Assembly: GCA_031289975.1 (NCBI GenBank)
Contig: JAITOM010000268.1
Coordinates: 1-5,099, forward strand
Source of the DNA: Methanobrevibacter sp.
Lineage (GTDB): Archaea > Methanobacteriota > Methanobacteria > Methanobacteriales > Methanobacteriaceae
Length of the DNA stretch: 5,099 nt
Direction: 5' to 3'
Below are positions 1 through 5,099 of this stretch, in pieces. Each line of letters opens with the position of its first letter. The stretch's first letter is position 1. A model generated the notes under the pieces. It saw only the letters and a list, made by a program, of their open reading frames with translations, did not search any database and was not told where the DNA came from. Made by a program: the position numbers and the translations under genes.

Positions 1-120
1 AATATCTAATAATTGAATATCTAATAATTGAATATCTAATAATTGAATATCTAATAATTGAATATCTAATAATTGAATATCTAATAATTGAATATCTAAT
101 AATTGAATATCTAATAATAA
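1..120. repeat. 15-bp tandem repeat array, about 8 copies, cut at left edge
   Basis: Seven perfect head-to-tail copies of AATATCTAATAATTG are followed by an eighth that differs only in its last two bases. There are no spacers, so it is a minisatellite and not a CRISPR array. The array begins at base 1 and probably extends outside the window. The unit length is a multiple of three. One plus frame is open (repeating Tyr-Leu-Ile-Ile-Glu, closing at a TAA at 135-137), and two minus frames are open too. It could therefore be the low-complexity tail of an upstream gene, but noncoding slippage-prone DNA is more likely in such AT-rich sequence. A TTGAATAT at 153-160 may be a decayed remnant of the unit. 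Confidence 0.95.
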
Positions 121-232
121 ATTTAATAAATAAATAATATTAATGAAATTCGTTGAATATAAAAATTTTTAAAAGAAAAAATATTATAAATAAGAAAAAT
201 GAATAATAGGATTTTATTAAGTTTGAAACAAG

Positions 233-240
233 TTATATTT
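233..240 (+). promoter_or_regulatory. Candidate TATA box for ABCE1
   Basis: TTATATTT resembles the methanogen box A. Transcription would begin about 25 bases downstream, near 260-265, leaving a leader of about 50 bases before the ABCE1 start. The surroundings are so AT-rich that chance matches are common, so this is inference from position and composition only. Confidence 0.3.
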
Positions 241-241
241 A

Positions 242-258
242 GATATTTGATAAATATC
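242..258. promoter_or_regulatory. Perfect inverted repeat, possible operator upstream of ABCE1
   Basis: GATATTT and AAATATC form perfect 7-base arms around a 3-base centre (GAT). The site lies just downstream of the candidate TATA box and before the expected transcription start, where an archaeal repressor would block polymerase. No known operator is recognised, and AT-rich palindromes can arise by chance. Confidence 0.3.
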
Positions 259-267
259 ACTAATCAC

Positions 268-295
268 GGGGGGAGATATAATTTCCTCTTTTTTT
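268..295 (+). promoter_or_regulatory. Leader hairpin followed by T-run, before ABCE1
   Basis: A run of six G (268-273), striking in this AT-rich context, can pair through 268-277 with 281-290, leaving a 3-base loop. The ten pairs include several G-U wobbles. The 3' arm runs directly into five more T (291-295). The element ends about 20 bases before the ABCE1 start codon and just before its ribosome binding site (306-310). It could be a leftover terminator of upstream transcription, an attenuator or a leader structure controlling translation. The pairing can be seen in the sequence; the role is inferred. Confidence 0.35.
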
Positions 296-314
296 ATAGT
301 AAAATGGTGAGTAA

Positions 315-2093
315 ATGAGTAGAATTGCAATATTAGATGAAGATAAATGTCAACCTAAAAAATGCAAATATACATGTATTGAATACTGTCCTGGAGTCAG
401 AATGGAAGAGGATACTATCATCATCAATGAAAAAAGTAAAAAACCATTAATATCTGAAGAATTGTGTAACGGATGTGGTATATGTACTAATAGATGTCCT
501 TTTAAAGCTGTTAATATTATAAACCTTCCAGAAGAATTAACTAATCCTATACACAGATATGGACAAAATAAATTTGAACTTTTTGGATTGCCGATTGTAG
601 GTGAAGGTTCTGTAGTTGGAATTCTTGGTCAAAATGGTATTGGAAAATCAACAATTATGAGAATACTTTCTGGAGAACTTATTCCAAACTTAGGCAATTG
701 GGAGGAAAAAGAAAACATTTGGGAAGAAATTATTGATCATTATAAAGGCACTCAACTACAAAAATATTTTAAAAACCTTTTAAACTCAAAGATAAAAGTA
801 ATTCACAAATCACAAATGGTGGATCAATTATCTAAATTTGTAAAAGGAAATGTTAATCAATTACTAAAAAATATAGATGAAGTGGATAAATTTGATAAAG
901 TTGTTGAAGACCTTCAATTAGAAAGTGTTTTAAATCGTGATGTTGAAAATCTTAGTGGAGGAGAACTCCAAAGAGTAGCTATAGGAGCATCAGTGCTTAG
1001 AGATGGTGATTTTTACTATTTTGATGAACCAAGTTCTTGGTTAGATGTTCATCAACGTTTAAATATAGTTAAAGTAATTAGATCTCTTGCAGAAGAAGGA
1101 AAATCAGTGATGGTTATAGAACATGATTTAGCAACATTGGATGCTATCTCTGACTATGTTCATATAATATATGGTAAACCTGGTGCTTATGGAGTCGTAT
1201 CTCAAATGAAAGGTGTTAGAGTTGGAATAAATGCTTACATCAATGGATTTTTAAAAGAGGAGAATGTTAGAATTAGAAAACAAGCCATTGAATTTAAAGT
1301 CCATGCCCCCAAAATAGCTGATGAAGGAAAAATATTAACCAAATATAGTCAGATTAAAAAGGATTATGATGGATTTTCACTTTTGGTTGATGATGGAGAA
1401 CTTTATCATAATGAAATTGTAACTGCTTTTGGTTCAAACGGTATTGGTAAAACAACTTTTGCAAAAATAATCTCCAATGTTGAAAAAGTAGATAGTGGAA
1501 GTGTTGAGAAGAAACTTGAAGTAGTTTATAAACCACAGTATTTAAATTATGATTTTGATGGAAGAGTTGAAGATTTTTTATATATGAATGCTCCTAACTA
1601 TGGTAAGAATATTTTCATGAGTGAAATTGCTAAACCACTTTCAATAGAAGATATTTTAGATAAAAATCTTGATGAATTAAGTGGTGGAGAACTACAACGA
1701 CTCGCAATAGCTGTTACATTATCTCAAGAAGGAGATTTATATGTGTTTGATGAACCAACAGCATTTTTAGATGTTGAACAAAGATTAAGAGTTGGAAAGA
1801 TTATAAAAAAAGTTGTTGAGAGTAAAAATGCCACAGCCTTAATTATTGATCACGATATAGTATTCATTGATTATATAACAAATAGGGCTATGGTATTTCA
1901 TGGAAAACCTGGTTTAGAAGGAATAGCTACAAAGCCAACTGACATTAAAACTTCTATGAATAAATTTCTAAAAGATTTGAAAATAACATTTAGAAGAGAT
2001 AAAGAAACTAAACGACCTCGCGTGAATAAACTTGATAGCTATTTAGATAGACAACAAAAAGAAAATCAGCAATATTACTATTTAGAAAATTAG
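315..2093 (+). CDS. ABCE1/Rli1 ribosome recycling ATPase (RNase L inhibitor homologue)
   Basis: This cytosolic twin-ATPase splits 70S ribosomes into subunits after termination, acting with aRF1 or aPelota. It is full length (592 aa). The N-terminal iron-sulfur domain has all eight cysteines (C12, C17, C21, C25 and C51, C54, C57, C61). NBD1 has Walker A at 105-113 (GQNGIGKST), a helix-loop-helix insertion at about 128-165, signature LSGGELQR at 213-220, Walker B with catalytic E238, and switch H270. A hinge follows at about 305-335. NBD2 has Walker A at 373-381, signature 455-462, E480 and H513. The C-terminal hinge region carries the family's basic RPR and LDR motifs (567-579). Both ATP sites look intact. 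Small departures from the usual consensus, from memory, are Ser for Pro in the first Q-loop (KSQ, Q167) and in the second P-loop (GSNG). The ATG at 315 has a GGTGA site at 306-310. A convergent small gene follows after 83 bases. Confidence 0.98.
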   Translation: MSRIAILDEDKCQPKKCKYTCIEYCPGVRMEEDTIIINEKSKKPLISEELCNGCGICTNRCPFKAVNIINLPEELTNPIHRYGQNKFELFGLPIVGEGSVVGILGQNGIGKSTIMRILSGELIPNLGNWEEKENIWEEIIDHYKGTQLQKYFKNLLNSKIKVIHKSQMVDQLSKFVKGNVNQLLKNIDEVDKFDKVVEDLQLESVLNRDVENLSGGELQRVAIGASVLRDGDFYYFDEPSSWLDVHQRLNIVKVIRSLAEEGKSVMVIEHDLATLDAISDYVHIIYGKPGAYGVVSQMKGVRVGINAYINGFLKEENVRIRKQAIEFKVHAPKIADEGKILTKYSQIKKDYDGFSLLVDDGELYHNEIVTAFGSNGIGKTTFAKIISNVEKVDSGSVEKKLEVVYKPQYLNYDFDGRVEDFLYMNAPNYGKNIFMSEIAKPLSIEDILDKNLDELSGGELQRLAIAVTLSQEGDLYVFDEPTAFLDVEQRLRVGKIIKKVVESKNATALIIDHDIVFIDYITNRAMVFHGKPGLEGIATKPTDIKTSMNKFLKDLKITFRRDKETKRPRVNKLDSYLDRQQKENQQYYYLEN

Positions 2094-2127
2094 TCGACAT
2101 TAAGATCTTAATATTAATCAAAAATTA

Positions 2128-2152
2128 AGAAAATAATAAAATTTAATTTTCT
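2128..2152. terminator. Possible bidirectional terminator between convergent genes
   Basis: AGAAAAT (2128-2134) and ATTTTCT (2146-2152) are perfect 7-base inverted arms around an 11-base loop. They lie between the stop of ABCE1 and the end of the convergent minus-strand gene, with T-rich stretches on both strands. Archaeal termination depends mainly on T-runs, so the stem may be incidental. A 14-base palindrome, ATTAAGATCTTAAT, sits at 2099-2112, right after the ABCE1 stop. Confidence 0.3.
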
Positions 2153-2176
2153 AACTTTAAAATTAAATAATAAAAA

Positions 2177-2334
2177 CTATTTTGATGTTCTATGAACTTT
2201 AATGGATTTATAACCTTTTTCTGATTCTTTTAAAAAAGCAATTTGCTCATCAGTAGCAGGTTTTTTCATTTCTTCAACAAATTTTCTGCACTTTTACCAG
2301 TTAATGTTGGAGTAGGTGCAATTGGTCTTGCCAT
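2177..2334 (-). pseudogene. Small conserved-looking protein gene with one-base frame break
   Basis: Read on the minus strand, an ATG at 2334-2332 opens a frame starting MARPIAPTPTLTGKSAE that stops early at 2268-2266 after 22 residues. Shifting frame by one base near 2278-2285 gives a smooth continuation (FVEEMKKPATDEQ, ending KVHRTSK) to a TAG at 2179-2177. The repaired product is 52 aa, acidic then basic, with no membrane segment or signal peptide. One extra A in the A4 run of the coding strand (plus 2282-2285) would restore it and give AEKFVEEM. Short prokaryotic proteins with a similar PIAPTP start are familiar to me, but I know no firm function. It has a strong ribosome binding site and its own candidate promoter, and no partner gene beside it. 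It may be a true pseudogene, a sequencing error or a frameshifted gene. That the region was coding is well supported; its function is unknown. Confidence 0.7.
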
Positions 2335-2342
2335 ATTCAATA

Positions 2343-2348
2343 ACCTCC
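2343..2348 (-). promoter_or_regulatory. Strong ribosome binding site of the broken small gene
   Basis: The minus strand reads GGAGGT here, eight bases before the ATG at 2334. It is among the best Shine-Dalgarno matches in the window and supports this ATG as a real start, even though the frame behind it is broken. Confidence 0.75.
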
Positions 2349-2393
2349 ACATATAATTATAGTGTTTTGTAAATGTATTTTAAGTCCTTTACC

Positions 2394-2406
2394 ATTTATA
2401 ATATAG
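2394..2406 (-). promoter_or_regulatory. Candidate TATA box for the minus-strand small gene
   Basis: On the minus strand this reads CTATATTATAAAT, about 60 bases upstream of the start codon. That would leave a leader of about 30-40 bases. The match is compositional only, in an AT-rich area. Confidence 0.3.
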
Positions 2407-2442
2407 TAGTTTTGATAAAGTTCTTAATAAATTAATTTTTTT

Positions 2443-2480
2443 AAAAATAAATATTATTAAAAAAAATAAATATTATTAAA
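2443..2480. repeat. 19-bp perfect tandem duplication
   Basis: AAAAATAAATATTATTAAA occurs twice head to tail, at 2443-2461 and 2462-2480, with no mismatch. Confidence 0.85.
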
Positions 2481-2548
2481 ATATATTTATTTAAAATTGG
2501 TTATATTAATTAAAATAAATTTATATTATTTAAAATTTAAAATTATAG

Positions 2549-2578
2549 ATTTTTATAAATTAAATTTTTATAAATTAA
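2549..2578. repeat. 15-bp perfect tandem duplication
   Basis: ATTTTTATAAATTAA occurs twice head to tail, at 2549-2563 and 2564-2578. The unit is unrelated to the 15-bp repeat at the window start. It abuts the next array directly. Confidence 0.85.
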
Positions 2579-2644
2579 TATTTAAAATTAAATAACTTAA
2601 TATTTAAAATTAAATAACTTAATAAATAAAATTAAATAATTTAA
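2579..2644. repeat. 22-bp tandem repeat, three copies
   Basis: Copies at 2579-2600 and 2601-2622 are identical (starting TATTTAAAATTAAATAAC). A third at 2623-2644 differs at three positions. The decay of the last copy suggests two rounds of duplication of different age. Confidence 0.88.
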
Positions 2645-2736
2645 TAAAAAAAATTATCATCCAAAATTTAAGAACTTTTCCAAAATGACTATAAAATAAA
2701 CTATTTAATTTAAAATTATAATCTTATTATTTAATT

Positions 2737-2776
2737 ATTAAAATAAAGATATTTAAATTAAAATAAAGATATTTAA
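2737..2776. repeat. 20-bp perfect tandem duplication upstream of rpS6e
   Basis: ATTAAAATAAAGATATTTAA occurs twice at 2737-2756 and 2757-2776. It ends just before the candidate rpS6e TATA box, where an archaeal activator or repressor could bind, but it may equally be slippage debris. Confidence 0.85.
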
Positions 2777-2783
2777 TATTAAA

Positions 2784-2791
2784 AAATATAA
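2784..2791 (+). promoter_or_regulatory. Candidate TATA box for rpS6e
   Basis: AAATATAA, preceded by an A-run that could serve as a BRE, lies 30 bases before the AGGAGG site. Transcription would begin near 2812-2816, giving a very short leader that just includes the ribosome binding site. This is inferred from spacing. Confidence 0.4.
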
Positions 2792-2820
2792 TCTTTAAGA
2801 AAATATTATGGAATTTATAA

Positions 2821-2826
2821 AGGAGG
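2821..2826 (+). promoter_or_regulatory. Ribosome binding site that fixes the TTG start of rpS6e
   Basis: AGGAGG, six bases before TTG at 2833, is a strong match to the archaeal 16S 3' end. It selects the TTG, since no in-frame ATG gives an S6e-like N-terminus. An ATG at 2808 lies in another frame that closes at 2861. Confidence 0.85.
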
Positions 2827-2832
2827 AATTAG

Positions 2833-3231
2833 TTGACATTCAAAGTTATAGTTTCAGATAAAGAAAATAGCTATCAAATTGAATCTAATGATTCAGTTAA
2901 CAAACAAATTATTGGTTTGGCTATTGGTGAAGATATGGATGGAAAATTAGTGGGATTAGATGGATATAAATTAAAAGTTACTGGTGGAAGTGATAAAAAC
3001 GGTTTTCCAATGAAAAAGGATATTGATGGTTCTCGTAGAATTAAAAGTTTAGTTTCTGGTGGCATTGGATATAAACCAAAATCTGATGGTGTTAGAAGGA
3101 GAAAAAGTTTTAGAGGAAACACAATTTCTGAAGATATAGTCCAAATTAATACTATTGTTCGCGAAGCTGGTAATAAATCTATTAATGAAATTTTAAACCC
3201 TCCTCAAAAAGAAGAGGAATCAAAAAAATAA
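2833..3231 (+). CDS. rps6e: Small ribosomal subunit protein eS6 (S6e)
   Basis: This is a component of the archaeal 30S subunit, on the body of the particle. The product is 132 aa, the usual archaeal size and lacking the long C-terminal helix of eukaryotic S6. The N-terminal strand (TFKVIVSD) is followed by the family signature around residues 49-60, VTGGSDKNGFPM. Next come the basic rRNA-binding segment (VRRRKSFRGNTI, about 87-98) and the IVQIN motif (102-106). The tail is acidic and basic (KEEESKK). The start is TTG at 2833, chosen for its AGGAGG site and because the sequence matches the family from its first residues. It is separated from aIF2-gamma by 214 bases. The two are often neighbours in archaea, but here each seems to have its own promoter. 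Confidence 0.97.
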   Translation: MTFKVIVSDKENSYQIESNDSVNKQIIGLAIGEDMDGKLVGLDGYKLKVTGGSDKNGFPMKKDIDGSRRIKSLVSGGIGYKPKSDGVRRRKSFRGNTISEDIVQINTIVREAGNKSINEILNPPQKEEESKK

Positions 3232-3273
3232 TTAAATATAAAATTTTTAAAAAAAATCAAGGATTGTTTAAAC

Positions 3274-3281
3274 TTCTTTTT
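3274..3281 (+). terminator. Possible T-run terminator after rpS6e
   Basis: TTCTTTTT lies about 45 bases beyond the rpS6e stop. T-runs on the coding strand are enough for archaeal polymerase to terminate. No stable stem precedes it. An alternative is the hairpin at 3324-3357. Confidence 0.25.
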
Positions 3282-3323
3282 AGAGTAAGAAATTGATTAT
3301 AAATTTATTAATTAAATACAAAT

Positions 3324-3357
3324 CTTTATAGCTATTTACTTTATTATAGCTATTAAG
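3324..3357. repeat. Repeated palindrome forming a hairpin before aIF2-gamma
   Basis: An 11-base direct repeat, TTATAGCTATT, occurs at 3326-3336 and 3344-3354, 18 bases apart. Each copy contains the palindrome ATAGCTAT. Together they form one larger imperfect inverted repeat: eight pairs, one T-T mismatch, then three more pairs (CTT with AAG), around a 10-base loop. TTT follows, and a run of T begins again near 3368. It could be a terminator for rpS6e or a pair of operator half-sites ahead of the aIF2-gamma promoter. Confidence 0.45.
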
Positions 3358-3370
3358 TTTATTAAAATTT

Positions 3371-3378
3371 TTTATATT
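3371..3378 (+). promoter_or_regulatory. Candidate TATA box for aIF2-gamma
   Basis: TTTATATT closely resembles the methanogen box A. A start about 25 bases downstream (near 3400) would give a 45-base leader containing the AGGTG site at 3437-3441. Position and similarity are the only support. Confidence 0.35.
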
Positions 3379-3445
3379 AATCTAATTTAAATTTAAAACA
3401 ATTAAATCATTTTAATTTATACTATTATAATATATTAGGTGTAAT

Positions 3446-4666
3446 ATGGCAAAAGTACAATCAGATGTTAATATAGGCTTAGTTGGACATGTTGATCATG
3501 GTAAAACAACTCTCACTAAGGCATTATCAGGAGTATGGACAGATACTCATAGTGAAGAAACAAAAAGAGGAATATCAATACGTTTAGGTTATGCAGATAT
3601 TGTTTTTAGGAAATGTCCTAATTGTGAAGAATTGGTATCGTATACAACTGAAAAAACTTGCAAGCATTGTGGGAGTGAAACTGAGGTTCATAGAAAAATA
3701 TCATTTGTCGATGCTCCAGGACACGAAACTTTAATGGCTACTATGTTGTCTGGTGCTGCATTAATGGATGGTGCGGTTTTAGTAATAGCTGCTAATGAAT
3801 ATTGTCCACAACCACAAACTAAAGAGCATTTAATGGCATTAGATGTTATAGGAGTTAAAGACATAATCGTTGTTCAAAATAAAATAGACATTGTTTCAAA
3901 AGAAAGAGCAATTGAAAGCTATCAAGAGATTTTAGAGTTCATACAAGGAACAAATGCAGAAAATGCCCCTATTATTCCTGTATCTGCTCAACAGGGAGCT
4001 AATATGGATATATTAATTAAAACAATTGAAGATGTAATTAAAACTCCGAAAAGAAGCCCAAGAAAATCATCAAGAATGTATGTGGCAAGGTCTTTTGATA
4101 TTAATAAGCCAGGTTCTAAACCAGATTCACTTAAAGGTGGAGTCATTGGTGGAAGCTTAATTCAAGGAACTCTTAAAATTGGGGATGAAATTGAAATAAA
4201 ACCTGGTGTTACTGATAGTAATAATAAATGGGTTAGTTTAACATCAGAAATAGTAGATTTAAATGCTGGTGGAGAAGATGTTGATAAAATTGGACCTGGT
4301 GGGCTTATTGGTCTTGCTACATTATTAGATCCTTCTTTATCTAAAGCAGATTCTCTTTCAGGTTCAGTCGCTGGAAAACCAGGTAAACTTCCCCCTGTTT
4401 TAAATAGCTTTTCAATGGAAACTTTTCTTTTAGAAAGAGTGGTTGGTATTGAAGATGAGAAAGATGTAGAACCCATTAGCTTAAAAGAACCTTTAATGAT
4501 TAATTGTGGAACAACAACGACTGTTGGTCTTGTTAATAAAGTAAAAGGTTCTATTGTTGATGTAACTCTAAAATTGCCTGTTTGTGCAGATCCAAAGCAA
4601 AGAGTGGCTTTAAGTCGAAGAGTTGGAGTACGATGGAGATTAATCGGTTATGGGATAATCCAATGA
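3446..4666 (+). CDS. eif2g: Translation initiation factor aIF2 subunit gamma (GTPase)
   Basis: This GTP-binding core of aIF2 carries methionylated initiator tRNA to the small ribosomal subunit, with the alpha and beta subunits. At 406 aa it is a normal archaeal length. The G domain has G1 at 14-21 (GHVDHGKT), switch I around 40-49 (KRGISIRLGY), a zinc knuckle with C57, C60, C72 and C75, G3 DAPGH at 89-93, G4 NKID at 145-148 and G5 SA at 180-181. Beta-barrel domains II (about 205-325, with YVARSFDINKPG) and III (about 326-406) follow. All motifs are intact. The ATG at 3446 follows an AGGTG site four bases away. A PIN-domain gene starts about 28 bases after the stop and is probably cotranscribed. 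Confidence 0.98.
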   Translation: MAKVQSDVNIGLVGHVDHGKTTLTKALSGVWTDTHSEETKRGISIRLGYADIVFRKCPNCEELVSYTTEKTCKHCGSETEVHRKISFVDAPGHETLMATMLSGAALMDGAVLVIAANEYCPQPQTKEHLMALDVIGVKDIIVVQNKIDIVSKERAIESYQEILEFIQGTNAENAPIIPVSAQQGANMDILIKTIEDVIKTPKRSPRKSSRMYVARSFDINKPGSKPDSLKGGVIGGSLIQGTLKIGDEIEIKPGVTDSNNKWVSLTSEIVDLNAGGEDVDKIGPGGLIGLATLLDPSLSKADSLSGSVAGKPGKLPPVLNSFSMETFLLERVVGIEDEKDVEPISLKEPLMINCGTTTTVGLVNKVKGSIVDVTLKLPVCADPKQRVALSRRVGVRWRLIGYGIIQ

Positions 4667-4694
4667 ACTCTAATTAATTATGTTAAGTGGTCTA

Positions 4695-5099
4695 ATGACT
4701 AATAAAAAAAGTATGGATGATGAAGAAAAATTATTTGTTAATTGCAAAAAAGAATTGATTATTGATACAAATTTTTAATGATTCCCTTTCAGTTCAATGT
4801 TGATATAATAACTGAACTTGAAAAAACCTTACCTTCTTTTAAATTAATTGTTCCATCGTTCATTATCAATGAATTATTAGGGCTTAAAAAGAATAGAGAG
4901 GCAAAAATTAGGGTAAATGCAGAATTAGCTATTAAAATAACTAAATCTCCTAAGATTACAATAAAAAATATTTCTTTAAAGAATAATGAGTCTGTTGATA
5001 ATGGATTACTTCGTGTTTCAAAAGTTTTAGCTACAAATGATAAAAAGTTAAAAGAGAAAGCAAGAAAAAAGGGAATAGCTATTGTATATTTAAGACAAA
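4695..5099 (+). CDS. PIN-domain ribonuclease-like protein (Fcf1/VapC9-like), frame break, 3' end missing
   Basis: PIN domains are metal-dependent ribonuclease folds. Archaeal members near aIF2-gamma are thought to act in rRNA processing or as VapC-like nucleases. The first frame ends KKELIIDTNF and meets a TAA at 4776-4778. One base back, the next frame reads LMIPFQFNVDI and stays open to the right edge, ending IVYLRQ. Joined, these give the family's DTNFLMIPFQF start. The four expected acidic residues are present: D of DTNF, E of INELLGL, D of VDNG and D of ATND. One extra T in the T5 run (4772-4776) restores the frame. Only a few C-terminal residues seem to be missing. The start is uncertain: ATGs at 4680, 4695 and 4713 share the frame. 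I chose 4695 for a weak GTGGT site at 4687-4691. A short N-terminal extension precedes the usual start of the fold. Confidence 0.82.

Larger units (their letters stand above)
2420..2780. other. Gene-free, extremely AT-rich spacer with tandem duplications
   Basis: I see no convincing gene, RNA or mobile element here. The stretch is almost pure A and T and is built largely from four unrelated short tandem duplications, listed separately. Its only less AT-rich part, about 2660-2692, holds two CCAAAAT heptamers (2661-2667 and 2680-2686) spaced 19 bases start to start, about two helical turns. These could be a paired binding site, but nothing confirms it. Confidence 0.6.

Noticed and set aside
1..120. 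CRISPR array
   Set aside because: The copies are directly adjacent with no spacers and the unit is too short.
121..232. tRNA or small RNA gene in the ABCE1 upstream region
   Set aside because: No cloverleaf, no T-loop consensus and no GC-rich stem is visible.
1354..1536. Minus-strand 60-codon ORF inside ABCE1
   Set aside because: It is antisense to the second ABCE1 nucleotide-binding domain, with biased low-complexity residues and no ribosome binding site; a shadow of the real gene.
2177..2334. Antitoxin of a toxin-antitoxin pair
   Set aside because: The size fits, but no toxin-like gene adjoins it on the same strand, and the PIN gene is 2.4 kb away on the other strand within a translation-factor operon.
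2420..2780. Replication origin (AT-rich spacer with repeats)
   Set aside because: There is no Cdc6/Orc1 gene nearby and no G-rich origin recognition box; AT richness and slippage repeats alone are not enough.
2874..3122. Minus-strand 82-codon ORF inside rpS6e
   Set aside because: It is antisense to a well-conserved ribosomal protein gene and has no recognisable features.
4162..4476. Minus-strand 104-codon ORF inside aIF2-gamma
   Set aside because: It is antisense to a fully conserved GTPase gene and has no start signals or family resemblance.

Overview
The window looks like chromosomal DNA of a very AT-rich euryarchaeal methanogen. Methanobrevibacter or a close Methanobacteriales relative is the best guess. 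The reasons are the archaeal protein set (ABCE1/Rli1, S6e, aIF2-gamma, a PIN-domain protein), archaeal Shine-Dalgarno sites (GGTGA, AGGAGG, GGAGGT), a TTG start, TATA-like boxes and intergenic DNA made almost only of A and T. The genus assignment is inference from memory of such genomes; no search was run.

Layout. Positions 1-120 are a 15-bp tandem repeat of nearly eight copies, cut by the window edge. An AT-rich leader follows (121-314) with a TATA-like box, a perfect small inverted repeat and a G-run hairpin ending in a T-run. ABCE1 (315-2093, +) is complete. Convergent to it lies a small minus-strand gene (2177-2334) that keeps a strong ribosome binding site but has lost its reading frame by one base. 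Positions 2335-2832 hold no other gene, only a patchwork of different short perfect tandem duplications, then the promoter of rpS6e. The rpS6e gene (2833-3231, +, TTG start) is followed by a 214-bp gap with a palindromic repeat. Then come aIF2-gamma (3446-4666, +) and, almost abutting it, a PIN-domain gene (from about 4695, +) that runs off the right edge and also carries a one-base frame break.

Function. The intact genes all serve translation: ABCE1 splits ribosomes after termination, S6e is a small-subunit protein, and aIF2-gamma is the GTPase that delivers initiator tRNA. The PIN protein belongs to the archaeal Fcf1/Utp24/VapC9-like group, often found next to aIF2-gamma. Its role is probably RNA cleavage or rRNA processing.

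The most notable observation is that the two broken genes fail in the same way. Each needs a -1 correction at a sequence of the form A_AAT_TTN in the zero frame, which is both a canonical -1 slippery heptamer and a homopolymer-rich spot prone to sequencing error. Base loss (real or technical) is the simpler explanation, and for the minus-strand gene the residues favour it. The intergenic repeats and the ABCE1 leader structure are the other items worth checking. I found no clear new multi-gene system.
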